Shown one piece after another: positions 46,188 to 54,560 of a DNA stretch of 64,000 nt (position 1 is the stretch's first letter; every line of letters begins with the position of its first letter). The translations under genes were made by a program, and so were the position numbers. Source of the stretch: Amycolatopsis balhimycina FH 1894 (GTDB taxonomy: Bacteria; Actinomycetota; Actinomycetes; Mycobacteriales; Pseudonocardiaceae); the NCBI RefSeq assembly GCF_000384295.1, contig NZ_KB913037.1:3706649-3770648 (forward strand), read 5' to 3'. Below the pieces are notes generated by a model. The model had not been told where the DNA came from and searched no databases. It saw only the letters and a program-made list of their open reading frames with translations.

Positions 46188-46943
46188 TCAGGCGGCGTGC
46201 CGCCGCAGGTGGAAGACGTAACCGGCGCCGCTGACCGCCAGCACGCCGGCGAGGATCAGCAGCGGCACCCAGCCGGTGTCGTGGCCGGACGGCGCCGGGC
46301 TGCCGTCACCGCGGGGCATCACCTGGGAAGCGGCGTCGTAACCGCCGGCTTCGCCGTCGCGGGCGTAGCCCGAGCCGGGGAGCTTGTCCGCGTACCGCGT
46401 CTCGACGGTTCGCCGGTAGTCGGCGACGGTGACCGCTTTGCCGTCCGACAGCGACGTCACACGGCCGTCGCGCACCGCGTACCAGGCGTCGGCCTGGGGT
46501 TCGTGCAGCAGCTGGGCGCCCGCGGGCAGCTGGCGCGCGAACGCCGTCTCGACGTCGCCCGAGGCGATGTTGCCGACCTGCCAGGCACCGTCGCCGCCGC
46601 GGACCGACCAGAGCGTCGCGGTCCGGCCGTCGGAGGCCCGCACGGGGATCGCGAAGTAGGCGAACTCGCCGGGCGCCGCGCCCGGCTTGCCCGCGACGAA
46701 GTCCGGCGAGAGCTCGTACACCGGGAAGGCGTCCGCCGCGATCTGCACCGAAACCGGCCCCTGGGCGCCCGGTGCCTGCGCGAAGAACCGGACCAGGACG
46801 TCCTGGACCCCGGCGGCCGCGTCGTGCGCGGCCACGGCGTCGGCGCTGCTGATGCCGGCGGCCTGGGCCGCGCCTGACACCGGGGCCGTCATCAGCAGCG
46901 CCGCGCCGGTCAGCACGGCGAGCGCCAGCGCCCGCCTGCTCAT
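46188..46943 (-). CDS. Exported protein with C-terminal membrane anchor, partner of the upstream protease
   Basis: 251 aa with a signal peptide (MSRRALALAVLTGAALLMTA, cleavage near AAQA) and one C-terminal transmembrane helix (GWVPLLILAGVLAVSGAGYVF) followed by LRRHAA, so the bulk faces outside. No sortase motif and no known domain. ATG 46943 overlaps the protease stop by ATGA, so the two are made together. It may be an anchor, inhibitor or substrate of the protease; this is inference. Confidence 0.8.
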   Translation of the reverse strand: MSRRALALAVLTGAALLMTAPVSGAAQAAGISSADAVAAHDAAAGVQDVLVRFFAQAPGAQGPVSVQIAADAFPVYELSPDFVAGKPGAAPGEFAYFAIPVRASDGRTATLWSVRGGDGAWQVGNIASGDVETAFARQLPAGAQLLHEPQADAWYAVRDGRVTSLSDGKAVTVADYRRTVETRYADKLPGSGYARDGEAGGYDAASQVMPRGDGSPAPSGHDTGWVPLLILAGVLAVSGAGYVFHLRRHAA

Positions 46944-47515
46944 CGGGCGATCCCGGTGAGCGTGTGCGTCCAGGAGAAGGACGAGTTGTGCGCGTAGTAC
47001 CCGTAGGTCGACCAGTTGTAGCGCTTGGCCGGCCCCGGATCGCTCCAGAACACCCAGTCGCCGCTGGTGTCGTAGCCGTGGAGGACCTGCACGTGACCGC
47101 CGCCCGAGCGCCAGCCGACGCGGGTCGCCACCGGCCGGTTCGCCGCGGTCTCCGTCCGGATCGCCGCGAAGGAGACGCTCCGGTCGAGGTAGCGGCCCGG
47201 CGAGGCGAAGCCCAGCTGGGCGAAGGCGCGTTGCTCGTCGGCGAGGGTGCCGGTCAGGTTCGCGCAGTCCTGGCCGGTCTCGCCGTGCGCGAGCTGGCAG
47301 AACCGCGTCTGGCTGACGACCGCGCCGTGGTAGGCGGCGATGGTGTTGCCCGCACCGGCCCAGCACCACTGGTTCTTCTGCTGGAGCTGCAGCACGATCC
47401 GGTCCTGGTACGTCGAAGGCACTCCGGGCGCGGCTACGGCGGTGGCCGGCGCGACCAGGCAGAACATCAGGCTCACGGCCAGTAAGGCGTGAACCCGGCT
47501 CGACTTCACCAGCAC
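46940..47515 (-). CDS. Secreted papain-like cysteine protease
   Basis: 191 aa. A signal peptide (LLAVSLMFCLVAPATAVAA) is followed by a papain-like fold of the C39/C70-type: nucleophile Cys51 in NQWCWAGAGNTI, His141 in GGGHVQVLHGYD and Asp159 in WVFWSDPGP. GTG 47515 has AGGAGG 6 nt upstream. It heads a two-gene operon with a membrane-anchored exported protein. Substrate unknown; the AvrRpt2/C70 group includes effector proteases, but no such role is claimed here. Confidence 0.85.
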   Translation of the reverse strand: MLVKSSRVHALLAVSLMFCLVAPATAVAAPGVPSTYQDRIVLQLQQKNQWCWAGAGNTIAAYHGAVVSQTRFCQLAHGETGQDCANLTGTLADEQRAFAQLGFASPGRYLDRSVSFAAIRTETAANRPVATRVGWRSGGGHVQVLHGYDTSGDWVFWSDPGPAKRYNWSTYGYYAHNSSFSWTHTLTGIAR

Positions 47516-47762
47516 GAACGGCCTCCTGCTGAGGAGTAGGCGAACCAGCGGTGGTCACAACGGTGAACAACGCGGTCACCCGGAGCAAGAACGCCATCCG
47601 GACCAACGGACCGTTCCGGGTCATTGCCGGAACGCGGAACAGCCGGCCTTACGTGGCCAACCACCCTGAACGGGGGTCGGCACGTCCACCCTACGCTGCT
47701 AACGTGAACGTTCCGCGGTGTTCACGCCCAGCGCACACACTGGTCGGGTGAAGGGACGAGCG

Positions 47763-48761
47763 GTGGTACAAGACGGGAACCTCCCACTGATCATCGATGG
47801 CGCCCGCACGACCCGGGCATCGGTCGCCGAGCTGCCGAAAGAGCTGACCGAGGCGCTCCGCACGGGTGAGTTCCACCACGCCTTGCGACTCGCGATCGCC
47901 TACCGCGGCCTCTCGCTGGCCAGGTTGCGCGCCCACCTCGCGCTGCGCGGCGTCCAAATCGGACAGTCGACGCTGAGTTACTGGCAGCGCGGGCTGCGCC
48001 AGCCCGAGGTGCCGAAGGCGCTGCCGGCGGTCCGGGCCCTGGAATCGGTCCTCCAGCTGCCGGCGGACGCCCTGGTCGTGCTGATCGGGCCGCGCCTGGT
48101 CCGGCGCGGCCACCAGCCGGCGGCGTCGTTCCACGACCTGCGCTCCGGTGACATGGGGTCGATCGTGGAGGACCTGCTGGCCGAGCTCGGCGCGTACCCG
48201 TCGTCGAACCACTACAACGCCGACCTCGAGCTGCTGTCGGTGCACGACACGATCACGTTCGACGCCGAACACCGCCAGGTCAGCTTGCGCACGCGGCTGG
48301 TGACACGCGCCCGGCGCCACGGGCCGGACCGGTACCTGACGGTGTACAACGGCGACCCCGGCTGCCGCATCGACGACGTCGAGCTGATCACCGACGAGGG
48401 CTGCCGCATCGGCCGGATGCGCCGCAACCCCGACGCCGACACGATGGCGACCGAGCTGCTCTTCGACCGCAAGCTCGCCGAGGGCGACATCCACGTGTTC
48501 TGTTACGAGGTCCGGGACGATTCGGGGTCGGCGTCGCCGGGCTACTACCGGATGCTGCGGGACCGTTGCGCGAGTTACCTGGTCCAGCTGCGGTTCGACC
48601 GCAACGCGCTGCCGGCGCGCTGCACGCGTCAGGTCCGGGCCCGCGACGACGCCCTGCCGGTGGTGGCGGAGGAGCTGGCGTGCGACATGGGCGGGGTGAG
48701 CAGCGCGTTCTTCAGCGACGCCGGGCCGGGGCTGGCCGGGGTCGCGGTGGAGTGGAACTGA
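47763..48761 (+). CDS. XRE-type helix-turn-helix protein with an unrecognised C-terminal domain
   Basis: 332 aa. Residues about 25-85 form a lambda-repressor-like helix-turn-helix (HHALRLAIAYRGLSLARLRAHL, QSTLSYWQRGLRQPE). The remaining 230 residues contain LRTRLVTRARRHGPDRYL and FCYEVRDDSGSASPGYYRML, and I recognise no family. GTG 47763 is preferred because AAGGGA precedes it by 6 nt; GTG 47748 is possible. It probably regulates nearby genes or the host response, but no target is visible. Confidence 0.72.
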   Translation: MVQDGNLPLIIDGARTTRASVAELPKELTEALRTGEFHHALRLAIAYRGLSLARLRAHLALRGVQIGQSTLSYWQRGLRQPEVPKALPAVRALESVLQLPADALVVLIGPRLVRRGHQPAASFHDLRSGDMGSIVEDLLAELGAYPSSNHYNADLELLSVHDTITFDAEHRQVSLRTRLVTRARRHGPDRYLTVYNGDPGCRIDDVELITDEGCRIGRMRRNPDADTMATELLFDRKLAEGDIHVFCYEVRDDSGSASPGYYRMLRDRCASYLVQLRFDRNALPARCTRQVRARDDALPVVAEELACDMGGVSSAFFSDAGPGLAGVAVEWN

Positions 48762-48930
48762 TCACCGTGTCGACCCTCCAATCACGCGTGTCGACTCGCC
48801 AGTCACACGTGTCGACCCTCAGATCACGCGCGACGGCTCTCTGATCACGGCCGACCCGGCGACTCCTGCGCCGGAAGGGTCGACACACGTGATTCAGAGG
48901 TCGACACACGTGATTGAGGGGTCGACACGG
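48762..48930. repeat. Inverted array of GTCGACACACGTGATTGAGG-type units, cluster 3
   Basis: Left-facing units (CAATCACGCGTGTCGAC, AGTCACACGTGTCGACCC, AGATCACGCG) at 48764-48830 are mirrored by right-facing units (GTCGACACACGTGATT) at 48879-48930 around a central unrelated stretch. It fills the converging gap between the XRE-type gene and yjdF. Confidence 0.75.
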
Positions 48931-48934
48931 CCGC

Positions 48935-49360
48935 TCAGTGGCCGCGGTGCCTGGCTCGGGACTTTGCTTTCGTCAGGGTCCGGCGGCGGGTCGCCTCGGC
49001 CGCGACCCGGCGCTTGCGGGCCGCTTTGTTCTCTGCCGCACGTTGGGTGACCGCGTCGCTCAGCGCGCGCTGGGCGGCCGTGCCGATGCCCTCGTCTTCC
49101 TGGGCTTTCTTCGCCAGCTTCGCGAGGCGCTTGGCGTTGAGGCGGGCGGTCGGCCGCTGTTCCGCGGCGACCGGCGGGGCTTTGCGCGCTTCGTCGGCCA
49201 GGCGCACGAAGTCGCGGCCGGCGGCGAAGGCGGCCAGTTCGGCGTTGTTGGGCTCGCTGCCGAAGAGATGGCGAGCGGCCCGGACCAGGCCGTCTTCGTG
49301 GATTTCGTAGACGCCGACCCAGAATCGGCCGTCGTGGTACAGCGTGAACACCCCGCGCAT
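48935..49360 (-). CDS. yjdF: YjdF family protein (DUF2992)
   Basis: 141 aa. The N-terminal half is the YjdF core ([36 protein letters not shown]); the C-terminal half is a highly basic Ala/Lys/Arg helix ending RARHRGH. In Firmicutes yjdF is often controlled by a riboswitch that senses azaaromatic compounds. ATG 49360 has GGAGG 6 nt upstream and the conserved start; a longer frame at 49420 is less likely. The leader here contains two competing stems. Confidence 0.85.
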   Translation of the reverse strand: MRGVFTLYHDGRFWVGVYEIHEDGLVRAARHLFGSEPNNAELAAFAAGRDFVRLADEARKAPPVAAEQRPTARLNAKRLAKLAKKAQEDEGIGTAAQRALSDAVTQRAAENKAARKRRVAAEATRRRTLTKAKSRARHRGH

Positions 49361-49369
49361 CGGGAACCT

Positions 49370-49399
49370 CCAGGCGTGACGGATCAAGCCTGGCGTCAC
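49370..49399 (-). promoter_or_regulatory. Switch-like leader of yjdF with two mutually exclusive stems
   Basis: In the transcript the order is GTGACG, CCAGGC, TTGATC, CGTCAC, GCCTGG, then the ribosome site AGG. GTGACG pairs with CGTCAC and CCAGGC with GCCTGG, both perfect 6-bp stems, but they cross, so only one can form as a simple hairpin. The second stem ends next to the ribosome site. Confidence 0.5.
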
Positions 49400-49491
49400 C
49401 GGTTTCCCTTGACGGGACAACGAGCCCTGCGCGGACCGCCCGGACTACCCACCGGGCCGTGAGGTTCGTGAAGCCAAGAACGACCCCCAGA

Positions 49492-49833
49492 CTACGCGGG
49501 ACGACCGCCGATGCCGATCTCGTTTCCCTCGGGGTCGCGGTAAAGCATCTTCCGCACGCCGTTGGCGTAGACCTCCTGGTCCGCGGGCTCGATGCCCCGC
49601 TCGGAAATCGCCGCGACGCGCTCGTCGAGGTCACCGACGAACAGGACGTGCATGGCGTGGCCGGTGGCCCGCTCCGGCCGGCGCTCGATGAACACCGCGC
49701 CGTACTCGGTGACTTCCCACAACGCCTCCGTCTCGCTGACGACGAACGTCGGCGGCGAGCCGAAAAGCTTCTCGTACCAGGCCAGCGCTCGCTCGTAGTC
49801 GAGCACGGCCACCCCCGCCATCAGGTCGACCAT
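49492..49833 (-). CDS. VOC-superfamily (glyoxalase/bleomycin-resistance-like) protein
   Basis: 113-aa single VOC domain: VAVLDYERALAWYEKLFG, the middle WEVTEYGAVFIE, and the C-terminal metal-site strand YRDPEGNEIGIGG. It probably binds a metal or small ligand; function unknown. ATG 49833 shares a base with the vapC stop (TGATG), so it is third in the vapB-vapC-VOC transcript, an unusual companion for a toxin-antitoxin pair. Confidence 0.85.
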   Translation of the reverse strand: MVDLMAGVAVLDYERALAWYEKLFGSPPTFVVSETEALWEVTEYGAVFIERRPERATGHAMHVLFVGDLDERVAAISERGIEPADQEVYANGVRKMLYRDPEGNEIGIGGRPA

Positions 49834-50279
49834 CACAGCACCTCGAACCCGTTGGCCTTGGCCGCATCGGCCTGACGCTCGTCGCGGGTGACGAAGGTGA
49901 CCGGCTCGCCACCGGTGAGTTCGGCCGTGGAGTGCATCGCGACCGCGATATGGATCGCGTCCAGGGTGCGCACCGGGTAGTTCTCGGCGACCAGCCGTCG
50001 CGCGGCGGGAATGACCCGGCTCGGGTCGAAGGGGACGAGCACCAAGTCCCCATCCGGGGAGGCGAGGTGATCGAAGTGCGCCAGCATCGCCGCGGGATCG
50101 GGAATCCGGCCGGTCCGCTTGGCGGCCGTCATGGCACCGGCGAACTCGACGCGGGTGAAGTCGCTGCTTACCACCGGGGCATCGCCCTCGAGGAGCAGCT
50201 TGCGGAACTTGTCGTGCTCCGGCTCGTCCCGAAGGTAAGCTGTGACCAGCGCACTGGTGTCGACGTACAGCACGGTCAC
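49833..50279 (-). CDS. vapC: VapC-type PIN-domain ribonuclease toxin
   Basis: 148-aa PIN nuclease. The first catalytic Asp is in LYVDTSALVTAYL, Glu in SSDFTRVEFAGA, and the later acidic residues in RTLDAIHIAVAM and FVTRDERQADAA. Such toxins cleave tRNA or rRNA. GTG 50279 overlaps the antitoxin stop as GTGA and has GAGGGG a few bases upstream; GTG 50282 is also possible. The pair is autoregulated through a palindrome at 50571-50599. Confidence 0.9.
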   Translation of the reverse strand: MTVLYVDTSALVTAYLRDEPEHDKFRKLLLEGDAPVVSSDFTRVEFAGAMTAAKRTGRIPDPAAMLAHFDHLASPDGDLVLVPFDPSRVIPAARRLVAENYPVRTLDAIHIAVAMHSTAELTGGEPVTFVTRDERQADAAKANGFEVL

Positions 50280-50563
50280 CACTCCCCTCGGGTCCAGTCG
50301 AGCGCTTCACTCACAGCCGTGCCCCAACCCCGTGACAGGTCTTCGAGTTCGTCCAGGGTCGGCACGCGAGCCGGCGGCTCCACGTGCACGACCTTGCCTT
50401 CGGCGATCAGCCGCCGCTTCCATTCCGCTCGGGTTTCGGTCTTCGCCACAACGCCCCTCAACGCTTCCGTGACCAGGTCGTTCATGCTGCGCCCGTCGGC
50501 TTCGGCCCGCGCCTTCAGCCGGGCGTGCAGCTCGTCGTCGATCCTCGTGATCAACTGTTTCAC
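50276..50563 (-). CDS. vapB: VapB/FitA-type ribbon-helix-helix antitoxin
   Basis: 95 aa. The DNA-binding ribbon-helix-helix is in VKQLITRIDDELHARLKARAEADGRSM (start at residue 1; written here in two parts by motif), and the acidic, Trp-containing tail LEDLSRGWGTAVSEALDW should wrap VapC. GTG 50563 lies 6 nt after the -10-like TATCAT, so the mRNA is probably leaderless. It overlaps vapC by GTGA. Confidence 0.9.
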   Translation of the reverse strand: MKQLITRIDDELHARLKARAEADGRSMNDLVTEALRGVVAKTETRAEWKRRLIAEGKVVHVEPPARVPTLDELEDLSRGWGTAVSEALDWTRGEW

Positions 50564-50570
50564 GACTCCA

Positions 50571-50599
50571 TGATAACACGTCACCCATTTGTGCTATCA
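50571..50599. promoter_or_regulatory. vapBC operator
   Basis: TGATAACAC (50571-50579) and GTGCTATCA (50591-50599) are inverted copies at 8 of 9 positions with an 11-nt spacer. The left arm covers the predicted -10 (TATCAT), a normal place for VapBC autorepression. Confidence 0.6.
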
Positions 50600-50620
50600 C
50601 TGTTCGAGGTGCAGCACAAA

Positions 50621-50650
50621 GGGCCGCCCCGAACACTTTCGGGGCGGCCC
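50621..50650 (-). terminator. Terminator of sahH
   Basis: Perfect 13-bp stem (50621-50633 / 50638-50650), 4-nt loop, followed on the minus strand by TTTGTG. It lies 23 nt after the sahH stop. Confidence 0.85.
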
Positions 50651-50673
50651 TGACCAGCAAAAACGCAAAGAAC

Positions 50674-52146
50674 TCAGTACCGGTAGTGGTCCGCCTTGAA
50701 CGGGCCTTCGACGTCCACGTCGATGTATTCCGCCTGTTCCTTGGTCAGCTTCGTCAGCTCGCCACCGAGCGCGTCAAGGTGGATCTTCGCGACCTTCTCG
50801 TCGAGCTTCTTCGGGAGGCGGAAGACCTCCTTGTCGTACTCCTCGTGCTTGGTGAACAGCTCGACCTGCGCGATCACCTGGTTGGAGAAGCTGTTCGACA
50901 TCACGAACGACGGGTGCCCGGTCGCGTTGCCGAGGTTGAGCAGCCGGCCCTCGGACAGCACGATGATCGTGTTGCCGTTCGGGAAGATCCACTCGTCGAC
51001 CTGCGGCTTGATGTTGATCCGCCGGATGCCCGGGTAACGCGCCAGGCCCGCCATGTCGAGCTCGTTGTCGAAGTGGCCGATGTTGCCCAGGATCGCCTGG
51101 TGCTTCATCTTCGCCATGTGCTCCACCAGCACGACGTCCTTGTTGCCGGTGGTGGTGATGATGATGTCGGCCTCGGGCAGCACGCTCTCGAGCTTGCGGA
51201 CCGCGTAGCCGTCCATCGCCGCCTGCAGCGCGCAGATCGGGTCGATCTCGGTGACGATCACGCGCGCACCCTGGCCGCGCAGGGACTCCGCCGCGCCCTT
51301 GCCGACGTCGCCGTAGCCGCAGACGACCGCGACCTTGCCGCCGATCAGCACGTCGGTGCCGCGGTTGATGCCGTCGATCAGGGAGTGGCGGATGCCGTAG
51401 CGGTTGTCGAACTTCGACTTCGTCACCGCGTCGTTGACGTTGATCGCCGGGAACAGCAGCTCGCCCGCCGCGGCGAGCTGGTAGAGCCGCAGGACGCCGG
51501 TCGTGGTCTCCTCGGTGACGCCGCGGATGCCCGCGCCGATCTTCGTCCACTTGTCCTTGTCCGAAGCGACCGAGGTGCGCAGCAGCTCGAGGAACACGCG
51601 GAACTCGTCCGAGGTGTTCTCGTCCGGGGTCGGGACGACGCCGGACTTCTCGTACTCGGTGCCCTTGTGCACCAGCATCGTGGCGTCACCGCCGTCGTCG
51701 AGGATCATGTTCGGACCCTCGCCGTCCCAGGTGAGCATCCGCTCGGTGCACCACCAGTACTCCTCGAGCGACTCGCCCTTCCACGCGAACACCGGGACGC
51801 CCTTGGGCTCCTCGGGCGTGCCGTGCGGGCCGACGACGATCGCCGCGGCCGCGTGGTCCTGCGTCGAGAAGATGTTGCAGGACGCCCAGCGCACCTCCGC
51901 GCCCAGCGCCACCAGCGTCTCGATCAGCACCGCGGTCTGCACGGTCATGTGCAGTGAGCCCGAGACGCGCGCCCCGCGGAGCGGGTAGACCTCCGCGTAT
52001 TCACGGCGCAGCGTCATCAGTCCCGGCATCTCGTGCTCGGCGAGGCGGATCTCCTTGCGGCCGAACTCGGCGGCCTCGAGGTCGGCGACGGCGAATTCGA
52101 TGCCGTTGCGGGTCTCGTGCCGCTTCGCAACGCTTTCGGGGGTCAT
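50674..52146 (-). CDS. sahH: S-adenosylhomocysteine hydrolase
   Basis: 490-aa NAD-dependent enzyme that splits S-adenosylhomocysteine into adenosine and homocysteine, keeping methylation running. The NAD site is [16 protein letters not shown]; substrate motifs include [30 protein letters not shown] and [10 protein letters not shown]; the C-terminus KADHYRY is the tetramer-contact tail. ATG 52146 has GAGGAA 8 nt upstream. Divergent from the large membrane-protein gene. Its distance from tmk is larger than in mycobacteria because accessory genes are inserted. Confidence 0.97.
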   Translation of the reverse strand: MTPESVAKRHETRNGIEFAVADLEAAEFGRKEIRLAEHEMPGLMTLRREYAEVYPLRGARVSGSLHMTVQTAVLIETLVALGAEVRWASCNIFSTQDHAAAAIVVGPHGTPEEPKGVPVFAWKGESLEEYWWCTERMLTWDGEGPNMILDDGGDATMLVHKGTEYEKSGVVPTPDENTSDEFRVFLELLRTSVASDKDKWTKIGAGIRGVTEETTTGVLRLYQLAAAGELLFPAINVNDAVTKSKFDNRYGIRHSLIDGINRGTDVLIGGKVAVVCGYGDVGKGAAESLRGQGARVIVTEIDPICALQAAMDGYAVRKLESVLPEADIIITTTGNKDVVLVEHMAKMKHQAILGNIGHFDNELDMAGLARYPGIRRINIKPQVDEWIFPNGNTIIVLSEGRLLNLGNATGHPSFVMSNSFSNQVIAQVELFTKHEEYDKEVFRLPKKLDEKVAKIHLDALGGELTKLTKEQAEYIDVDVEGPFKADHYRY

Positions 52147-52232
52147 AGTGGCGATTCCTCCAAGACTCGATGACACCCGAACACTACCGTTGTCCGCTCG
52201 ACTGTCCCTAAAAGTGTTAGGAGGCCCTTACC

Positions 52233-54509
52233 GTGCCCATGCCCGGTCCGGACACCCGCGTCGTGGAAATCCGCGTCGCCGGGCTCGTGGGCACCAGCGG
52301 GGAAACGCTGCTCGACGCGGTTTCGACCGTCGACGTCGCCGGCGACGGCCTGGGCCGCGTGATCCGCCCGGCCGACCGGCTGCGGCGGCCGGCGCCCGGA
52401 CCGGTGCTGCCGGCGCTGGGCCGGACCATCCCCCGGACCCTCGAGGGCTACCTGTGGCATGGCATGACGTCCGGCGGCGCCGCGAAGGCCACCTGGGCCC
52501 TGCTGTTCCCGTTCTCCCTGGCCAACGTCGCGTTCTGGATGCTGCCGCCGGTCCCGCCGGACCGCCGTCTCGCGCGCGTCCTCGGCGCCGTGTGCCGCGG
52601 CCTGCTGCGCGTCGCCGCCCTGCTGCTGACGATGCTGCTGATGGGCCAGCTCGCGGCGATCGCGCTCGACCTGTTCGCCGCGCAGTGCCTCGCGCCGGCG
52701 TCGGGCTGCCTGCCCGCGATCCCCGACGCGGTCCGCTCGGTCCCCGCGCGGATCGCCCTCGGCGTGCTGCCGCTGCTGATCGTGATCTTCGTGCAGCACC
52801 GGATTTCTTCGGCGACCTGGGCGGTGCACGCCGACGGCGACCTGACCGGCGGGCCGCTGCGGATGCGGGCCGACCCGGAAACGCCGGCGTTGCGCTGCCT
52901 GCACACCGTCGCGGCGCTGGCGTCGGTCGCGTTGCTGCTGCTGGGCGGGCCGTTCCGCGTGCCGGACGACAGTTTCGGCCTGGTCGTGTGGATCGTCACG
53001 CTGGCCGTGGTGCTCGCCACCGCCGTCGCGGCCGCGATCGGCGTCGACACCGGCCGGTTCGCCCGGCCCGGCGTGCTCACCTTCGCCGGGCTGCTGGTCG
53101 TCGTGGCCGCCGTGCGGCTGGTGCTTTCAAACGGGCCGGGAGCCGGCCCGCTGCCGGGGACGAACGGCGTCGTCGAAGGCCTCGGCGCGGCACTGGTCGG
53201 CGTCACGGTGCTGTTCGCGCTGTTCCTGGCCCCGGCCGCGCTGCTGGCCCGGCCCGGGTGGAAGCACAAGCCGCGGCGGCTGCGGCCGTGGATGGGCGGC
53301 TGGGCGGCCGCGCCGGTGCTCGCGCTGGCCGGCCTGCTCGGCGGCGGGTTCGGCGCCGGCCTCGCCGAAGCCGTCCGGCGGCTTTCCGGCGCGGGGACCC
53401 TGCGCGTTCCCGACACTTACTTGCTGGTCACGGTGCTGTGGGGCGCCGGGCTGGCGCTCGCCGCGGTGCTCGGCGTGCTGGGTTTCGCGGTCGCTGTCCC
53501 GGTGCGCCGGCTCCGGCGGGGCATCCCGGAGATCGTCGGGCTGATGGAACTCGACGAACAGCAGGAGACCCAGGCTGCGGCGGCGTGGGCACGGTCGGCG
53601 TGGGAACGGCGGCACCTGCACCACCTCGCGCTGGCGGTGGCGTCGGCGATGTCCGCCGGCGGCGCGGCACTGCTGGTGCTGCGCTTCGGGTTCGGGCTGG
53701 TGCCCGGCTGGTTCGGGCCGCTGTCCGCGATCGGGGTCGTCGCGCTCGGCGCGCTGGCCGCCGGCCTGCTGCGCGTGGTCTACACGGCCGCGCGGACCCC
53801 GCAGCGCAGCCGTCACCTCGGCGCGCTGGCCGACCTGGTCTGCTTCTGGCCGCGGGCCGCGCACCCGACGGTCCCGCCGTGTTACGCGCTGAAAGTCGTC
53901 CCGGAACTGGCCGCACGGGCGCGCGAGCACCTCGCCGAGCCGTCGACGCGGGTGGTGCTCTCCGGCTACAACCTCGGCAGCCTGCTCACGATCATGGCCG
54001 CCGCGCGGCTGGCGGCCGAGCTGCCGGAGGCGGACCTCGAGCGCGTCGGCGTGCTCACCGCGGGGTCGCCGCTGCAGTGGGGCTACCAGCGGGCGTTCCC
54101 GGCGTTGCTGCCGCAGGAGTCGCTGGAACGGCTGTTCGCCGACCTCGACGGCCGGTGGCGGGCGCTGTGCCGCGGGACCGACATCTTCGGCGGCGGCGTG
54201 ACGACCTGGCGGCACTCGGTCGCCGACCGGCGGCTGCACGGCGTCGGGTTCCTGCCGGACGGCGGCTGCGGCCCGGTGTCGGCGACCGCCGACGAGAACG
54301 GCGTCCTGATCCTCGGCGGCGACCACTGGCTGCCGGACCCGCTGCGCGGGCCGACCGGGCGGCACCGCTGGGCGCCGGGGGTGCTCAAGCACCAGGACTA
54401 CGTGGTCGACGCGGAATGGGACCACGCCGTCGCGATGGCCGCCGGCCTCGGCAAACCGGCCTGCGGCGAGCAGGGTTCGCTGTTCGGCGACTTCCCCCCG
54501 AAACGGTGA
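52233..54509 (+). CDS. Large multipass membrane protein with a degenerate lipase-like C-terminal domain
   Basis: 758 aa. About nine hydrophobic segments span residues 85-510, after an N-terminal soluble stretch. The C-terminal 240 residues resemble a hydrolase: VVLSGYNLGSLLT (G578-Y-N580-L-G582) sits where a lipase has GxSxG, with Asn in place of Ser, then LTAGSPLQWGYQRAFP and a His in VLKHQDYVVDAEWDHAV. It is probably a pseudo-enzyme or sensor. GTG 52233 follows AGGAGG with 9-nt spacing; ATG 52239 is close. I know no characterised member. Confidence 0.82.
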   Translation: MPMPGPDTRVVEIRVAGLVGTSGETLLDAVSTVDVAGDGLGRVIRPADRLRRPAPGPVLPALGRTIPRTLEGYLWHGMTSGGAAKATWALLFPFSLANVAFWMLPPVPPDRRLARVLGAVCRGLLRVAALLLTMLLMGQLAAIALDLFAAQCLAPASGCLPAIPDAVRSVPARIALGVLPLLIVIFVQHRISSATWAVHADGDLTGGPLRMRADPETPALRCLHTVAALASVALLLLGGPFRVPDDSFGLVVWIVTLAVVLATAVAAAIGVDTGRFARPGVLTFAGLLVVVAAVRLVLSNGPGAGPLPGTNGVVEGLGAALVGVTVLFALFLAPAALLARPGWKHKPRRLRPWMGGWAAAPVLALAGLLGGGFGAGLAEAVRRLSGAGTLRVPDTYLLVTVLWGAGLALAAVLGVLGFAVAVPVRRLRRGIPEIVGLMELDEQQETQAAAAWARSAWERRHLHHLALAVASAMSAGGAALLVLRFGFGLVPGWFGPLSAIGVVALGALAAGLLRVVYTAARTPQRSRHLGALADLVCFWPRAAHPTVPPCYALKVVPELAARAREHLAEPSTRVVLSGYNLGSLLTIMAAARLAAELPEADLERVGVLTAGSPLQWGYQRAFPALLPQESLERLFADLDGRWRALCRGTDIFGGGVTTWRHSVADRRLHGVGFLPDGGCGPVSATADENGVLILGGDHWLPDPLRGPTGRHRWAPGVLKHQDYVVDAEWDHAVAMAAGLGKPACGEQGSLFGDFPPKR

Positions 54510-54540
54510 AGGCCCCTCGCGCGCGGAGCGAGGGGCCTTC
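54508..54540. terminator. Bidirectional terminator after the membrane-protein gene
   Basis: 13-bp stem (54508-54520 / 54528-54540) overlapping the stop codon. It separates two converging genes 51 bp apart. Confidence 0.8.
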
Positions 54541-54560
54541 AGCCGTGAGCTAGCTCAGCT

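Noticed and set aside
52147..52232. SAH or SAM riboswitch before sahH
   Set aside because: The gap is only 86 nt, shared with a divergent gene, and no conserved riboswitch core was seen.
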